59,361 nt of DNA from a virus. The stretch is taken from positions 1-59,361 of the IMG/VR virus record IMGVR_UViG_3300042860_000909; one strand, written 5' to 3'. The position numbers and the translations under genes were made by a program. Position 1 is the stretch's first letter. Each line of letters starts with the position of its first letter. Shown here one piece after another: positions 17,397 to 26,614 of this stretch. The notes beneath the pieces were generated by a model. That model saw only the letters and a program-made list of their open reading frames with translations, did not search any database and had not been told where the DNA came from.

Positions 17397-19444
17397 CGCA
17401 TGCCTCGACGCATCGTGTAATGAATGATCACGGTGTTAACCGTAAACGGCTGCAGCACGTCGGACGTGCAAGAGATCCGAATAGAAATATTTTCTGCTGT
17501 ACCAGCAACCTCAACCTCGGACGGAGAAATATCTGACCCGTCCCATACAAAGTTGTCCCAGATCAAGCTATCCCAGTAAGCTGAACGAAGATCAACGTTG
17601 TAAGTTTCGTCAAACGGCTGGACGTACTCTTTGGATCGGTAGCCAAGGTCATAGCCAAATTGAATCTCAGCGTAGTAGTCGCCAGCGAGCTCGACGCTTG
17701 CCTTACGGAATCGCTTCAGTATCCGCGGCGATTTCATTGCGTCATAGACTAAGTTGAAGCTTGCCGCGATAGGATCTCCGTCAAAGCTTGTGCCTTTGTC
17801 AAGCTGGTAAACCATGCCATTGTCTGAGCCAAAGTAAGACACGGCTTCGCCAGTTGAGCTTTCACCCTCGCACGAGACAAGCGCAGGGTCAGTAAATTCG
17901 ACGGGCATTGTCCCCAAAAGCTTTCCATTTACGATCGTCATATAGATCGCTGTACCGTCGCTAAAGAAGACTCGGTATTGACCCTTATCTCGACTTAGCG
18001 AGCTCGTTGTAGCAATGTTGATTCTTGACTGCAGGTACGGACGCAGGTTCATGGTCAGCGCCGCTGGCAAGAAGTTGCCGAAGTTTAACGACGTCCCCAT
18101 ACTGATGACGCCTCGGTCATCAAGTACATAGGCCTGATCGAGGTTTTGGGCTGTATAAGGCACCGCACCGGTACCGGTATTGAATGTTGAGAGCGAGAAA
18201 TTCTCAGCACTAGATCCGTACAAAACAGAGGTGTCTCGTCTTGTGTAAACACCTAGAGCGCCGCTCGATTGATCGCCAGGAAGAGCAAGCAAATTAGAGA
18301 TCGGGGCGCTCATTGCAATCTCACCGGCACCCAGAATCGGATCCCATTGATACGGATAGCCAAGCGCTGAAAACTGAAGCGACGCTCCAAACGATAAGAA
18401 CAAGTGCTGCTTATGGACAACGACGTGCGTAGGTGTATCTACAGGCATCGTCGTTGAGATTGGTACAAAAACAGTTCCGTCAAACTCAAACGCACGATTA
18501 ATGCCGTCACATCCATACATTCGGTAATTTGAATCACCGCCGCCAAAATTGGCCACAACGGTTTCAAATCGCCCATTAGGAAGCAAAGAAATTTGAGTGG
18601 CTGCCCCGCCCGCGTGCGCGTGAGTTGTTGCGCCAATGCGAAGGTTTTCTCCAGACTGAAAAGTTCCAGTTGAGCTAGAAAGAATCAAACGGCCGGAAGC
18701 TAACGTAACGCCGCCCCAAGACCCAGCTTGCAAAACGGTTCTAGCAACTACACCAGTAGCACCGCTTGTCTGACCGGTGACTGTTTCGCCGTCAAGAATT
18801 TCATTTGTGCCGTTGGTAAAAGCCAGCTCTTTGCCAAGCGCAACCGCTGTCCAGCCAGACGTCGTCGCCTTGTACATTGCCGTCGCTGTGTTGCCGACAT
18901 TGTTGCGCCAGGCGTAAACGTCGCCCTTGTAAATTGCAACGCCGCGCACAGGTCCTGCGCCTGGAACCGTTTGAATGTCGGCTCGGTATTCATCGGCTGC
19001 TAAGTTGCGATACACCGCATCCGTGTAACCATCTGCAGAAACGCCTTGCAGCGCGGTAATGGTCGCAACCTGCACGGCAGAGATTGAAATTCCTTCTTGC
19101 TCGAGAAAGGTTCCGGTCTCTCGAGTGATGACGACGTCGCTTCCGTCTAACGCAATCACTTTGCCAGTGGCCGAAGAAGACATGCCGGTGACCGTATTGC
19201 CGACTGCGATACTGCCAGTAATGTTGCAGACAAGAATGTTGTATAGCGCTGCCGATGGGCTTGGCCTGCCATCAAATCGCTCGTAACCAGCGACTCTGGT
19301 GTAGCCGCCGTTGACATTGCACTCAAAGTTAGCGGCTAGCCTGGCAAATCCCGATGGGAGTGAAAGAGTCGGTGTAACTTGATCAAGACCGCCGCCGAGT
19401 CGAATCAGCTCGTACTGGACGCGCGGTAGTTCATTCATGTTCAC
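17393..19444 (-). CDS. Tail nozzle/stabilisation-like structural protein, 683 aa
   Basis: Beta-rich, starting with the pattern VQYELIRLGGGLDQVTPTLS followed by a CNVNGGYTRVAGYERFDG segment, as in P22 gp10-like and related tail proteins of podoviruses. It lies between an adaptor-like protein and the fibre gene, the usual place for the tail nozzle. Start taken as GTG at 19444 with GAGG 8 bases upstream; an in-frame ATG at 19438 is possible. An embedded segment (about 70-110 and 205-260) looks like a small inserted beta-domain seen in fibres. Confidence 0.85.
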   Translation of the reverse strand: MNMNELPRVQYELIRLGGGLDQVTPTLSLPSGFARLAANFECNVNGGYTRVAGYERFDGRPSPSAALYNILVCNITGSIAVGNTVTGMSSSATGKVIALDGSDVVITRETGTFLEQEGISISAVQVATITALQGVSADGYTDAVYRNLAADEYRADIQTVPGAGPVRGVAIYKGDVYAWRNNVGNTATAMYKATTSGWTAVALGKELAFTNGTNEILDGETVTGQTSGATGVVARTVLQAGSWGGVTLASGRLILSSSTGTFQSGENLRIGATTHAHAGGAATQISLLPNGRFETVVANFGGGDSNYRMYGCDGINRAFEFDGTVFVPISTTMPVDTPTHVVVHKQHLFLSFGASLQFSALGYPYQWDPILGAGEIAMSAPISNLLALPGDQSSGALGVYTRRDTSVLYGSSAENFSLSTFNTGTGAVPYTAQNLDQAYVLDDRGVISMGTSLNFGNFLPAALTMNLRPYLQSRINIATTSSLSRDKGQYRVFFSDGTAIYMTIVNGKLLGTMPVEFTDPALVSCEGESSTGEAVSYFGSDNGMVYQLDKGTSFDGDPIAASFNLVYDAMKSPRILKRFRKASVELAGDYYAEIQFGYDLGYRSKEYVQPFDETYNVDLRSAYWDSLIWDNFVWDGSDISPSEVEVAGTAENISIRISCTSDVLQPFTVNTVIIHYTMRRGMR

Positions 19445-19454
19445 CGGTACAGCC

Positions 19455-20153
19455 TCACGCCAATGGGTTGCCTAAAGTCAGCTCTTGAAGCTGCTCTGCT
19501 TCAAGCTGATTCATCAGCCTCGTGAATTCCGTGTTACCGCGCATGAGCACTTCAGGCGCAGATTCGTAAAGGCCGTAGTACTGCATCGCCTTGTAAACAA
19601 TCACGAGGTGCAGCGCATCATTCGGAATGCCTGGCTCGTCGGTGCCGTTGACAAACGGCTGCGGGTACTGCTGGTACTCGCCAGTAATCTCGTAAATGCC
19701 GTCAGGAATCTGACCTAACATGACCGCTTTGCCCTGCGGGTTCTGGGCAAACACGACGGGTCGTCCAGGCACCTGCACGTTGAATCGGTAGGTGTTTCTG
19801 AACGTGTGATAGCCCCACTCCACCAGCCACTGCATGTCGCTGACACCTAGCGACTTCTTCTGGCAGCGAAACGTATCCTTCCACCAAAACCGAAGATCGG
19901 TCAGTTGGTTACCCGTGAGCGTATTAACAGTCTGCACGGGCAAGTAGTCGCCCGTGTTGGCGACCGTGTCAAACGCGAACTGTTGGCGCATCCAGCCCCA
20001 GCCGTCGTACATGCCCTGGATGTCATTCCAAGCTGCAGCAACCCAGTTAACGAGCTTCAGGTTCATACCGGTCTGGCCGGTCACAGAAGTCGGTCCTGGG
20101 CCTGGAACGCCGCATTCAATCGACAAGCGCTGAGCGAGCTGGAGCCAATTCAT
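19455..20153 (-). CDS. Head-to-tail adaptor-like protein, 232 aa
   Basis: Begins MNWLQLAQRLSIECGVPG, with LKLVNWVAAAWNDIQGMYDGWGWMR at about residues 32-56. This pattern recurs in podovirus adaptor proteins positioned between capsid and tail-nozzle genes (P22 gp4-like position). The C-terminal half contains a conserved-looking ALHLVIVYKAMQYYGLY helix. Good size for an adaptor. The assignment rests on pattern and synteny. Confidence 0.82.
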   Translation of the reverse strand: MNWLQLAQRLSIECGVPGPGPTSVTGQTGMNLKLVNWVAAAWNDIQGMYDGWGWMRQQFAFDTVANTGDYLPVQTVNTLTGNQLTDLRFWWKDTFRCQKKSLGVSDMQWLVEWGYHTFRNTYRFNVQVPGRPVVFAQNPQGKAVMLGQIPDGIYEITGEYQQYPQPFVNGTDEPGIPNDALHLVIVYKAMQYYGLYESAPEVLMRGNTEFTRLMNQLEAEQLQELTLGNPLA

Positions 20154-20154
20154 A

Positions 20155-20646
20155 TCAGCCTGGATTCTTCAAGAGTTGACGCAACCACGGCCCGCCCTGC
20201 TTAGGATTGGGGTCGTGCATGATCTGAAACGGGTAGCTTAACGACAGGACGTTTTCTTCTTGGAAGCCCATGGAGCCGTCTTGGTTGACAATCTTTTTCT
20301 GGCGCACTCGAGACTGCTTTGCGTTGGCAATCACGGCGACGTGGTACCTGCGCAGCTTGGTCGTATCTCCGCGAATCGCAATGCGATAGTCGCCATTGAC
20401 GTTGACCTCAACAAAGGCCGGCTCGTGCTCGTTACCGGGTTCGTTAAAGAACACCTCGAGCTCATCACGCATGAACTTCTCATACTCGATATCGTCAGTA
20501 CGCAGCACCTTGTCGGTGTCAATCTCAATGCCTCCAGGCTTGGCAGCGTCAGCCGCAGGGGTGACTGCGTTGTCGATGCTTGTGTCCTCAGATGCAAGAC
20601 CGCGTTGACGTTCGTATGGGTTCACGGGTTTGTTGGGTACGGCCAT
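20155..20646 (-). CDS. Conserved-looking head protein of unknown function, 163 aa
   Basis: RBS GGAG. Charged, with a beta-rich centre (about 70-125: EPAFVEVNVNGDYRIAIRGD) and a C-terminal segment reading FQIMHDPNPKQGGPWLRQLL. It lies between a small structural protein and the adaptor. It may be a head-completion or minor structural protein; I recognise no family. Confidence 0.78.
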   Translation of the reverse strand: MAVPNKPVNPYERQRGLASEDTSIDNAVTPAADAAKPGGIEIDTDKVLRTDDIEYEKFMRDELEVFFNEPGNEHEPAFVEVNVNGDYRIAIRGDTTKLRRYHVAVIANAKQSRVRQKKIVNQDGSMGFQEENVLSLSYPFQIMHDPNPKQGGPWLRQLLKNPG

Positions 20647-20705
20647 TGTGTTGTCTCCAATGCGTTAAAGGATGGCGACCACCCGAAGGTGGCCGCCTGC
20701 TGACT

Positions 20706-21221
20706 TTAGGCAGTCAGCGGATTGGCCGGCATGTCGGCCAAGTTGTAGAACGTGTCGGTCACGCCCGAGGCCGAAAGATCGACCGATCCGGGGGTGTACG
20801 TCGTTCCTGCGGTGAGCGCAATGCGCAGGCCGCCGATCGGGCAAACGCCTGCGGGCACGTCTGGCCACTGAAGCGATACGCGGCCAGCAGCAAGCTCAGC
20901 GCTGTCAACGATCGGACCAGGCAGGATCGACACAGCACCGGAGGTATCAAGGTAGATACCGTAGATACGGGTCGAACCGTTAACGCCGCCCGTGAACGAG
21001 CCGTTCACGTTCTGCACGCCACCAGCAGCAGCCTGGTACACAGCGGGACCAGAGTAGCTGATCGCGATGTTGTCCGTGATGGCTTTGCTGTAGAAGCGTC
21101 CGTCAATGACGTAGTTGATGGCAGTAGCGATCTGGATGGTGTTGGCATTGGTGCCTTCAGCCAAACCGCCGCTGTTTAGGGCCATCGTGAGGCCCGAGGC
21201 TTGGGAGAGATTGTCAGACAT
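20706..21221 (-). CDS. Probable capsid decoration or head protein, 171 aa
   Basis: ATG at 21221 follows AAAGGA at good spacing, better than the ATG further upstream. The protein is Ser/Thr/Gly/Ala-rich with strong beta propensity and no charged clusters, like capsid decoration or small virion surface proteins. It is the first gene after the major capsid gene. Role inferred from composition and position. Confidence 0.8.
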   Translation of the reverse strand: MSDNLSQASGLTMALNSGGLAEGTNANTIQIATAINYVIDGRFYSKAITDNIAISYSGPAVYQAAAGGVQNVNGSFTGGVNGSTRIYGIYLDTSGAVSILPGPIVDSAELAAGRVSLQWPDVPAGVCPIGGLRIALTAGTTYTPGSVDLSASGVTDTFYNLADMPANPLTA

Positions 21222-21275
21222 GGTCTGTTTTCCTTTCGAATTGAGTTCAGTCAAACGGGGCCGAAGCCCCGTTTA

Positions 21276-22307
21276 TCAGAGAGCCGAGCAGGCGGACTCG
21301 ATGCGTACCATCCAGTTTTCGTTCAAGCGCACAGCGTTCTTGTAGAAGTTGGCGCCGACGTAACCGAACTGGCCCATCGGGTTAGCGTGCGTGATCTGCT
21401 TGGCGGGCAAGTAGATCGGCTCAATTGCGCCCATGCCTTTGAGAGCGACCTGGCCCCATGCCTCTTGTGCAACGACCATGGTCGGGTACACGTCAGCCGT
21501 GGTGCCGGTGGTGCCACCGTTGGACAGGAACGTGCCTGCCGTGATGGATCCGCCTGCCGAGAGGAAAGGCTTGAAGTAGGGGCTGGTGATGATGCGATAA
21601 CGCTCGATCGTGCCGATCTCACGCTCATGCACGGGCTTTTGCTGACCGTAACGAGCAACCGGCACGAAGCCAGTCAGGTTACGGAAGTCAGCTTCCATGT
21701 CCGTGTGGATGAACACGAGGTAGCCAGGCTCGATTGCGCTGGTGTTGAAGTTCACCGACGCAGCAAGCTTTTCAGTCACGAGCTGAGCGTGAGCAGACTC
21801 GAGCTGACGAGCAGCTTGACGAAGCTTGTTGAGAGTGATTGCGGTGTTCACCGAAGCACGCGCGGTGCCGTTGGCGTAAACCACATTGGTGCCACCACGA
21901 ACCACGCCGTAAGCAATGAGTTCTTCCAGGCTGGCCATGTGCTCGCCAACGAGCTTGACCATATCAGCGGGGATGTCGTCCTCGTACATGGACTCAGCCT
22001 TGCGCGAGAGCTTCATCAGCACGCCGTACTGCTGCAGGGTGACCTGCACGTCCTGGTATGTGATGGTGCGCGAACCAGGGGTCACACCTTCTTGCAACAA
22101 GTAGTTGCTAGCGGTGATGCTGGGCGCGCCGTTAGAGCCTGCGTCGATAGGAAGAGCCCGGCGGAACACAACCGTGTCGGTCTTGTTCTGAGGGACTTGC
22201 TTTTGCATACCGAAGGTAGAGAGCACTTTAATGGGCATGGCGTGCTTGAGCATTTCGCGCTCGGCCATGATGAGGTTCCGCGAAGGAACTAGGGAGTAGG
22301 TTTGCAT
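21276..22307 (-). CDS. Major capsid protein, N4-gp56 family, 343 aa
   Basis: Starts MQTYSLVPSRNLIMAEREMLKHAMP and continues with the KTDTVVFRRALPID and EGVTPGSRTITYQDVQVTLQQYGVLMKLSRKAE segments, typical of N4-gp56-type HK97-fold capsid proteins. ATG at 22307 with AAAAGG upstream. A TTG two codons earlier is in frame but less likely. It follows the scaffold gene directly, forming the icosahedral head with it. Confidence 0.94.
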   Translation of the reverse strand: MQTYSLVPSRNLIMAEREMLKHAMPIKVLSTFGMQKQVPQNKTDTVVFRRALPIDAGSNGAPSITASNYLLQEGVTPGSRTITYQDVQVTLQQYGVLMKLSRKAESMYEDDIPADMVKLVGEHMASLEELIAYGVVRGGTNVVYANGTARASVNTAITLNKLRQAARQLESAHAQLVTEKLAASVNFNTSAIEPGYLVFIHTDMEADFRNLTGFVPVARYGQQKPVHEREIGTIERYRIITSPYFKPFLSAGGSITAGTFLSNGGTTGTTADVYPTMVVAQEAWGQVALKGMGAIEPIYLPAKQITHANPMGQFGYVGANFYKNAVRLNENWMVRIESACSAL

Positions 22308-22313
22308 GATCAA

Positions 22314-23222
22314 TTACCTTTTCTGTCGATCAAGTTCATCCAAATAGCGCCAGTACTCTTCGGGCGACATTTCCTCGACGGGCTTCGTACGAGAGCTGCC
22401 ACCACCGCGCCCCGAGGGGAGTGCGGCCGCAGAGTTCAAACGCTGCGTGCGTTGGGTTGACGCTGACTTGAGAGCATCGCTATGCAGGTCCAAGAGCCTT
22501 ACTGCGTCCTGCGGGCTTTCGCTCGCCGCTAGAAGCTGCACTTCTCTTGCCTGGCGCTGTAGCCAGCCAACAAATTCAGGCGTCCGTACACGATCTTGCC
22601 AACCGGGATGCCTGACTTCGACGGCCATCTCCGATCTCAGCCGGGCGATTTCTTCTGGCGTAACACCAGGCGCTTGTTGAGCGGGTTGCTGAGACTGCTG
22701 CGCGATCTTCTGCTCCAGCATGCTCAGTCGCTCGTTCAAAGCGCTTTCCATCGCATCGGCGAACTCGGGGTAGTCCGCTTTCAATCTAGCCATGGCCTCG
22801 GGGTTCTTCTGCGCATCGCGTATTTCGCTTGCGCTTGGAGCCTCGCCGCCTTTGGCGGTTACCTGCGCTGCCACCTGTTGCTGTTGCTTCAGTTGGCTGC
22901 CAAGTCCACCGATATGGCCTTCAGCATTCCGTAGTCGTTGCGTCAGTTGACCGACCATCTCCGATTGATTTCGGAGCATCGATTCAAGTCCGGCGATCTT
23001 GTCAAGCAGTGCGTTTTCACCCTGCGGCACCTGGTCATCGCCACCCGGTCTTGCGTCGGCCGCATCAGCATTGTGATTGTCGGCGGGCGCTGGGTTAGCG
23101 GCCTCGGTCGGGTCGTCCTGCTTCTCTTGCCTCGGCGCAGGCGTGCCAGCGTCCTCAGCTTCGAGCTGATCCCAGATCTTCTGCGCTTCTTCTAACGGGT
23201 TGGTTTGTTCCTGTACGTTCAT
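22314..23222 (-). CDS. Scaffolding protein, 302 aa
   Basis: Acidic, Gln/Glu/Ala/Pro-rich, with a predicted coiled coil (about 85-120 and 150-185) and a positively charged C-terminus ending in EEYWRYLDELDRQKR. This is the usual scaffold plan, with a C-terminal capsid-binding helix. It is immediately upstream of the major capsid gene. The start overlaps the stop of the 90-residue gene by 4 bases. Confidence 0.88.
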   Translation of the reverse strand: MNVQEQTNPLEEAQKIWDQLEAEDAGTPAPRQEKQDDPTEAANPAPADNHNADAADARPGGDDQVPQGENALLDKIAGLESMLRNQSEMVGQLTQRLRNAEGHIGGLGSQLKQQQQVAAQVTAKGGEAPSASEIRDAQKNPEAMARLKADYPEFADAMESALNERLSMLEQKIAQQSQQPAQQAPGVTPEEIARLRSEMAVEVRHPGWQDRVRTPEFVGWLQRQAREVQLLAASESPQDAVRLLDLHSDALKSASTQRTQRLNSAAALPSGRGGGSSRTKPVEEMSPEEYWRYLDELDRQKR

Positions 23223-23491
23223 TCGGTTGTCGTCTCACTCAGGTCTGGCCATTGCTGGCCTTGTTCGACAGCGCCGGAGAGTTCTTCGGGGCTGACCGCG
23301 GGACTCAGGCTCGCAGGATCTGCAAGGCTGAGAATTCGTTTAAGCTCACTGATCTGACCTCTGATCAGGGCCGTCTTTTCTGGTCCAAACGACGGGGTGT
23401 CATTCAGCTCACGAAGCTCCTCAAGGCGTGCCTTGAGGGTCTGCGTCAGCCGCTTCCATGTTGGCGAGAGGAAGTCCTCGCGTCTAAGCAA
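23219..23491 (-). CDS. Small head-operon protein with TTG start, 90 aa
   Basis: Starts at TTG 23491 with GGAG 6 bases upstream. The helical first half (WKRLTQTLKARLEELRELND) is charged; the C-terminus is Pro/Ser/Glu-rich. It overlaps the scaffold start by 4 bases. It begins 11 bases after a strong terminator hairpin, so its expression probably depends on readthrough or antitermination. Function unknown; perhaps a head-assembly helper. Confidence 0.8.
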   Translation of the reverse strand: MLRREDFLSPTWKRLTQTLKARLEELRELNDTPSFGPEKTALIRGQISELKRILSLADPASLSPAVSPEELSGAVEQGQQWPDLSETTTE

Positions 23492-23501
23492 TCAACGCTC
23501 C

Positions 23502-23528
23502 AAAAAAAATGGCGCCGCAAGGGGCGCC
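23502..23528 (-). terminator. Rho-independent terminator (minus)
   Basis: On the minus strand GGCGCC, six bases, GGCGCC, then A and eight Ts. Strong hairpin plus T-run between fibre genes and the capsid operon. Confidence 0.85.
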
Positions 23529-23561
23529 GAAGGTTCCACAGGAGAAGTCGCAATGCAAATC

Positions 23562-23594
23562 AAAAAAGGCCAGCGATCTTTCGACGCACTGGCC
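23562..23594 (-). terminator. Second rho-independent terminator (minus)
   Basis: Minus strand GGCCAG, 15 bases, CTGGCC, followed by TTTTTT. Lies 34 bases before the 23502-23528 terminator, giving two terminators in tandem. Confidence 0.8.
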
Positions 23595-23611
23595 CGACCC
23601 GAAATATACAT

Positions 23612-23621
23612 CAATGTGATA
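23612..23621 (-). promoter_or_regulatory. TATCACATTG motif before the tandem terminators
   Basis: Minus strand AATATCACATTGATGTATATT. TATATT could be a -10. It sits between the stop of the 74-residue gene and the two terminators. Confidence 0.45.
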
Positions 23622-23635
23622 TTGGGCGCAAGAGG

Positions 23636-23860
23636 TTAGCGCCCCATCATGCGACCCATGTTGACAATGAAGAGCGTTGGCTTAGCAACAGCGGACGAAA
23701 AGTCGATCTCAATGTAGTAGCCATCCTCGGTTAGCAGCAGGTCGCCGTTTTCTGCAGCAAGCAAGTACTTGAGAAGGTCTGGATCCTCAAGCGCAATTTC
23801 TAAACCGTCTTCGGTAAGCAGTAGCTCGCCGAGCTCGGTGGCGAGCAGGCTAGTGGTCAT
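23636..23860 (-). CDS. Hypothetical acidic protein with internal repeat, 74 aa
   Basis: Contains two related segments, ELLLTEDGLEIALE and DLLLTEDGYYIEID, so it is a small duplicated beta-hairpin-like unit. The start overlaps the upstream stop as TAATG, suggesting coupled translation with the 106-residue gene. It lies in the fibre module. Function unknown. Confidence 0.72.
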   Translation of the reverse strand: MTTSLLATELGELLLTEDGLEIALEDPDLLKYLLAAENGDLLLTEDGYYIEIDFSSAVAKPTLFIVNMGRMMGR

Positions 23861-24180
23861 TACATGAGAGGCGAGGTTGAGAAGTTAGTGACCTGTTCGG
23901 TTGTCAGTCCAACAACCGTTTCTACCGTTAGCGATTCAACTTGCTCCGCGGTCAAATCCTGAAGCCACGCACCTTCTACCCAGCTTCTTGTATCGTGCTG
24001 CCAATTCCATTGATAGCCTGCTCTGTCTGCTGGCTTAGGGTCACGGATGATCCATTCCCAGTTTAGCCAAACAAGTTCCTTGCCTTCAGGAATCTCTGTC
24101 GGTGGTGATGGAGCCTGTTGCCAGCCCTCTGTGCCGTCTGTCTCTTGTGATGGGATAGACCCGTTTTTAGTCCAGTACAT
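23860..24180 (-). CDS. Hypothetical fibre-module protein, 106 aa
   Basis: ATG at 24180 chosen: AGGAATAG lies just upstream and the LamG fibre stops at 24189, so the longer in-frame extension would run antiparallel in frame through fibre sequence and has unlikely composition. Trp-rich middle (ELVWLNWEWIIRD, GYQWNWQ) and a C-terminus with LTAEQVESL and LTTEQV repeats. Possibly a fibre-associated or chaperone-like protein; no family recognised. Confidence 0.72.
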   Translation of the reverse strand: MYWTKNGSIPSQETDGTEGWQQAPSPPTEIPEGKELVWLNWEWIIRDPKPADRAGYQWNWQHDTRSWVEGAWLQDLTAEQVESLTVETVVGLTTEQVTNFSTSPLM

Positions 24181-24188
24181 ATCTATTC

Positions 24189-26240
24189 CTAAAGGGTCGG
24201 AAACGCTGCTGTTGGCGGTGTGAAGTTGCTGGTGTAGCGAGCGTATCCTTTGGTAATGCGTAGGTCTTGGATGTAGCCGTTGAAGTTTTTGTTGACTGTT
24301 TGAGCGCCAATATATAGACCAGGATTGGATGCTGTCGCGGATGAAGTGAATGACGACCCCTGCACCCCATTTACAAATGTCCTTACGGTACTTCCAGATC
24401 TTGTGACGGCAACGTGATACCAAGTGCTATTTGATAAAGCTGTTGTAGTGTCGGCTGTGGTTCCCTCAACCCTAGTATGAAGCACATTTGTCGTGTTTAG
24501 CCACCAAACTCCATAACCAGTAGAGCCGTTGTATGTTGCTACTAAAGACTCGTAATTCCCTGTACCACCCGCTGAAGAACCTGCTCTGTATACCCAAAAC
24601 TCAATGGTAAAGTCACCATTAAACACAAAGTCAACGCTACTTGGCGTAAACAAATAATCCCCATTCCCATCAAACGACATACTGCTGCCACCCCACTTGC
24701 TCTGTGTTGTGCTGATCTGAGCATTCCCCACCGTCTCCAGATCATTCTTAGACGTAGCGTCATAGATACCGGCGTTGGTGAAGTTGAGGAGGAGGGTGAC
24801 ATTTGTTGTCGCTGTAGGCGGTGCGGTTGGAACTGAAATACTTTCAGCCGTTCCGTTTGTATATTTCAAGCCACTAATATAACCATTCATTACATTAGCT
24901 GCACTACGGTCAGCACCCGTATAAAGCGTATCTGTTTGGTTAAAGTCTGTTGAAACAGTCGCCGTAGCAGAACTAACACCATTTATGTATAACTGGAAAC
25001 CATTGGTTGATGTATTAGTTCTTACCGCTGCAACATGCGTCCATGCAGATGCAGGTATGGTAGTTGTTGTATCAACGTTTGTCGTTCCGTGAGTAAATCT
25101 TAATATATTTGTTGAAGTTATCTGAAATACGAATCCTGTTGAAGCACCTCCTTTGGCTATAATTGAATGAGTGGCTCCGGAGGCATTTCTATAAACCCAC
25201 CCTTGAATAGTAAAAGCGTTAGTACCTAATCTTAAATTAGCATTATCCGCATTACTCAAATAATCCCCATTCCCATCAAAATACCCTGACCCACCATAAG
25301 TCGCAGCAGACCACGGTAGTAATGGGTTGAATGGGGAGAAGGCGACTACGGAGGTCGTTGACCCCTCTTGTGTGATAGCAAACGCATTGCTACTGTTGTC
25401 TATAAAGCGGTTGGACTGGCATATAAGCACAGAAACCGTACCAGAACTTACGCTTGTAGTAAGAGGTGTTGTGCTAGGCGTGAATGAGCTTGTATACAAA
25501 GCCCCATTTTTTACAAGACGGAAGTTTGACATATAGCCAATTAGATTTTCCGTGCCATTGTAATCTGCTCCTATACGTAATCCTATTGTATTATTTGTTG
25601 TTCCGTTACTAAAAGACGCCGAACCTACTGGTGTGCCATTAATAAATAAATAACATGTTCCACCAGAACGACATGCAGCAACGTGTACCCAAGAGTTAAG
25701 CGGAACAGAGCTTGTTGATATGACACTAGAACCGCCTATGTAAGAAAACTGGAGGTATCCAGTTGTTGCATTTATACGGAGTATCCATCCAGAGCTAGAT
25801 GGCGTGTCCCATCTATAATGAGCAATGTGTTGGGCGGCGGTGTAAGCAGAAATATTTACCCAAGCTTCTACTGTAAAGTTACCCTGCGTAATATCAAACG
25901 CAGAATTAATTCCTAATGCAAGCCTTCCAGACCCAGTAAAATAATTCCCCCACCCCGTCTGTGAGAACGGTGAGAACGTACCTTGTGTCGTATTGCCGTT
26001 GCGGGTGATGGTGAAGTTGTTGGTAGACGCATCTAAGAACGTGTTATTTGTAGCGCCGTTGGTTCCGTTGCCGGGAAGTAAAAGAGTTGTGTATTCAAAA
26101 TAAGGATCAGGGATCAATCCTAAAGGCCAGATGCCTTGACGCTGTGCAAGCTGCGCCTCTCTCAGAGACCATACGCCCTTAGCCGACAGCAGTGTCGGTA
26201 CGTTAGCAGGGCCAATAATTCCACCGTTACCGATAGGCAT
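24189..26240 (-). CDS. LamG/concanavalin-like fibre protein, 683 aa
   Basis: Three repeats of the LamG-like jelly-roll pattern: FTVEAWVN, FTIQGWVYR and FTIEFWVYR each begin a unit and are followed by WVHVA(A), WTHVAA or WYHVAV and by LFINGTPVG, LYINGVSS or TFVNGVQG. Units start near residues 120, 345 and 545. Such domains bind glycans and occur in phage fibres and secreted adhesins. Base composition is clearly more AT-rich than flanking genes, suggesting recent exchange. RBS GAGGAG. Confidence 0.9.
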   Translation of the reverse strand: MPIGNGGIIGPANVPTLLSAKGVWSLREAQLAQRQGIWPLGLIPDPYFEYTTLLLPGNGTNGATNNTFLDASTNNFTITRNGNTTQGTFSPFSQTGWGNYFTGSGRLALGINSAFDITQGNFTVEAWVNISAYTAAQHIAHYRWDTPSSSGWILRINATTGYLQFSYIGGSSVISTSSVPLNSWVHVAACRSGGTCYLFINGTPVGSASFSNGTTNNTIGLRIGADYNGTENLIGYMSNFRLVKNGALYTSSFTPSTTPLTTSVSSGTVSVLICQSNRFIDNSSNAFAITQEGSTTSVVAFSPFNPLLPWSAATYGGSGYFDGNGDYLSNADNANLRLGTNAFTIQGWVYRNASGATHSIIAKGGASTGFVFQITSTNILRFTHGTTNVDTTTTIPASAWTHVAAVRTNTSTNGFQLYINGVSSATATVSTDFNQTDTLYTGADRSAANVMNGYISGLKYTNGTAESISVPTAPPTATTNVTLLLNFTNAGIYDATSKNDLETVGNAQISTTQSKWGGSSMSFDGNGDYLFTPSSVDFVFNGDFTIEFWVYRAGSSAGGTGNYESLVATYNGSTGYGVWWLNTTNVLHTRVEGTTADTTTALSNSTWYHVAVTRSGSTVRTFVNGVQGSSFTSSATASNPGLYIGAQTVNKNFNGYIQDLRITKGYARYTSNFTPPTAAFPTL

Positions 26241-26605
26241 CAGGAAATCTCCTCGTAACTGACCGTAATTTCAAGGTCGCCTGAAGTAGAAGCCAAACCG
26301 CTAATTTTGTCGCCCTCCTCCAGGTAAATCGCAGAGTCTTTGCTCACAACAATAAGCGTTGCATCTGCTGGCACCGTCACTGTCTTGGCCAGGTTGTAGG
26401 TCGTTGTTGCGCTTGCGTCGTACCAGGTGACAGTCGCATCAGCGTTTGCTGTCCCGTCTACGTTAGCCACATAGACTGAATTGATCTTAAACACCTTGCC
26501 GCTTGCCGCCGAGTTGGTGACGATGTCTGCCGAGCTGGTGCCGAGCGCAGCGCCCACCGTCTTGCCGGTGATTGTTGCGACGTTGACTATGTTGGGTGCT
26601 GCCAT
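26240..26605 (-). CDS. Small beta-rich virion protein, 121 aa
   Basis: Ser/Thr/Ala/Val-rich beta protein (NIVNVATITGKTVGAALG...) ending in ITVSYEEIS. RBS AGGGG. It resembles small head- or fibre-associated proteins that follow collagen-like fibres. Its start is 9 bases after the upstream gene and its stop abuts the LamG fibre start. Role inferred: fibre base or decoration. Confidence 0.78.
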   Translation of the reverse strand: MAAPNIVNVATITGKTVGAALGTSSADIVTNSAASGKVFKINSVYVANVDGTANADATVTWYDASATTTYNLAKTVTVPADATLIVVSKDSAIYLEEGDKISGLASTSGDLEITVSYEEIS

Positions 26606-26614
26606 GATTTCCCC

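Noticed and set aside
21201-22292. Plus-strand 363-codon frame
   Set aside because: Antisense of the major capsid protein; no RBS or family features.
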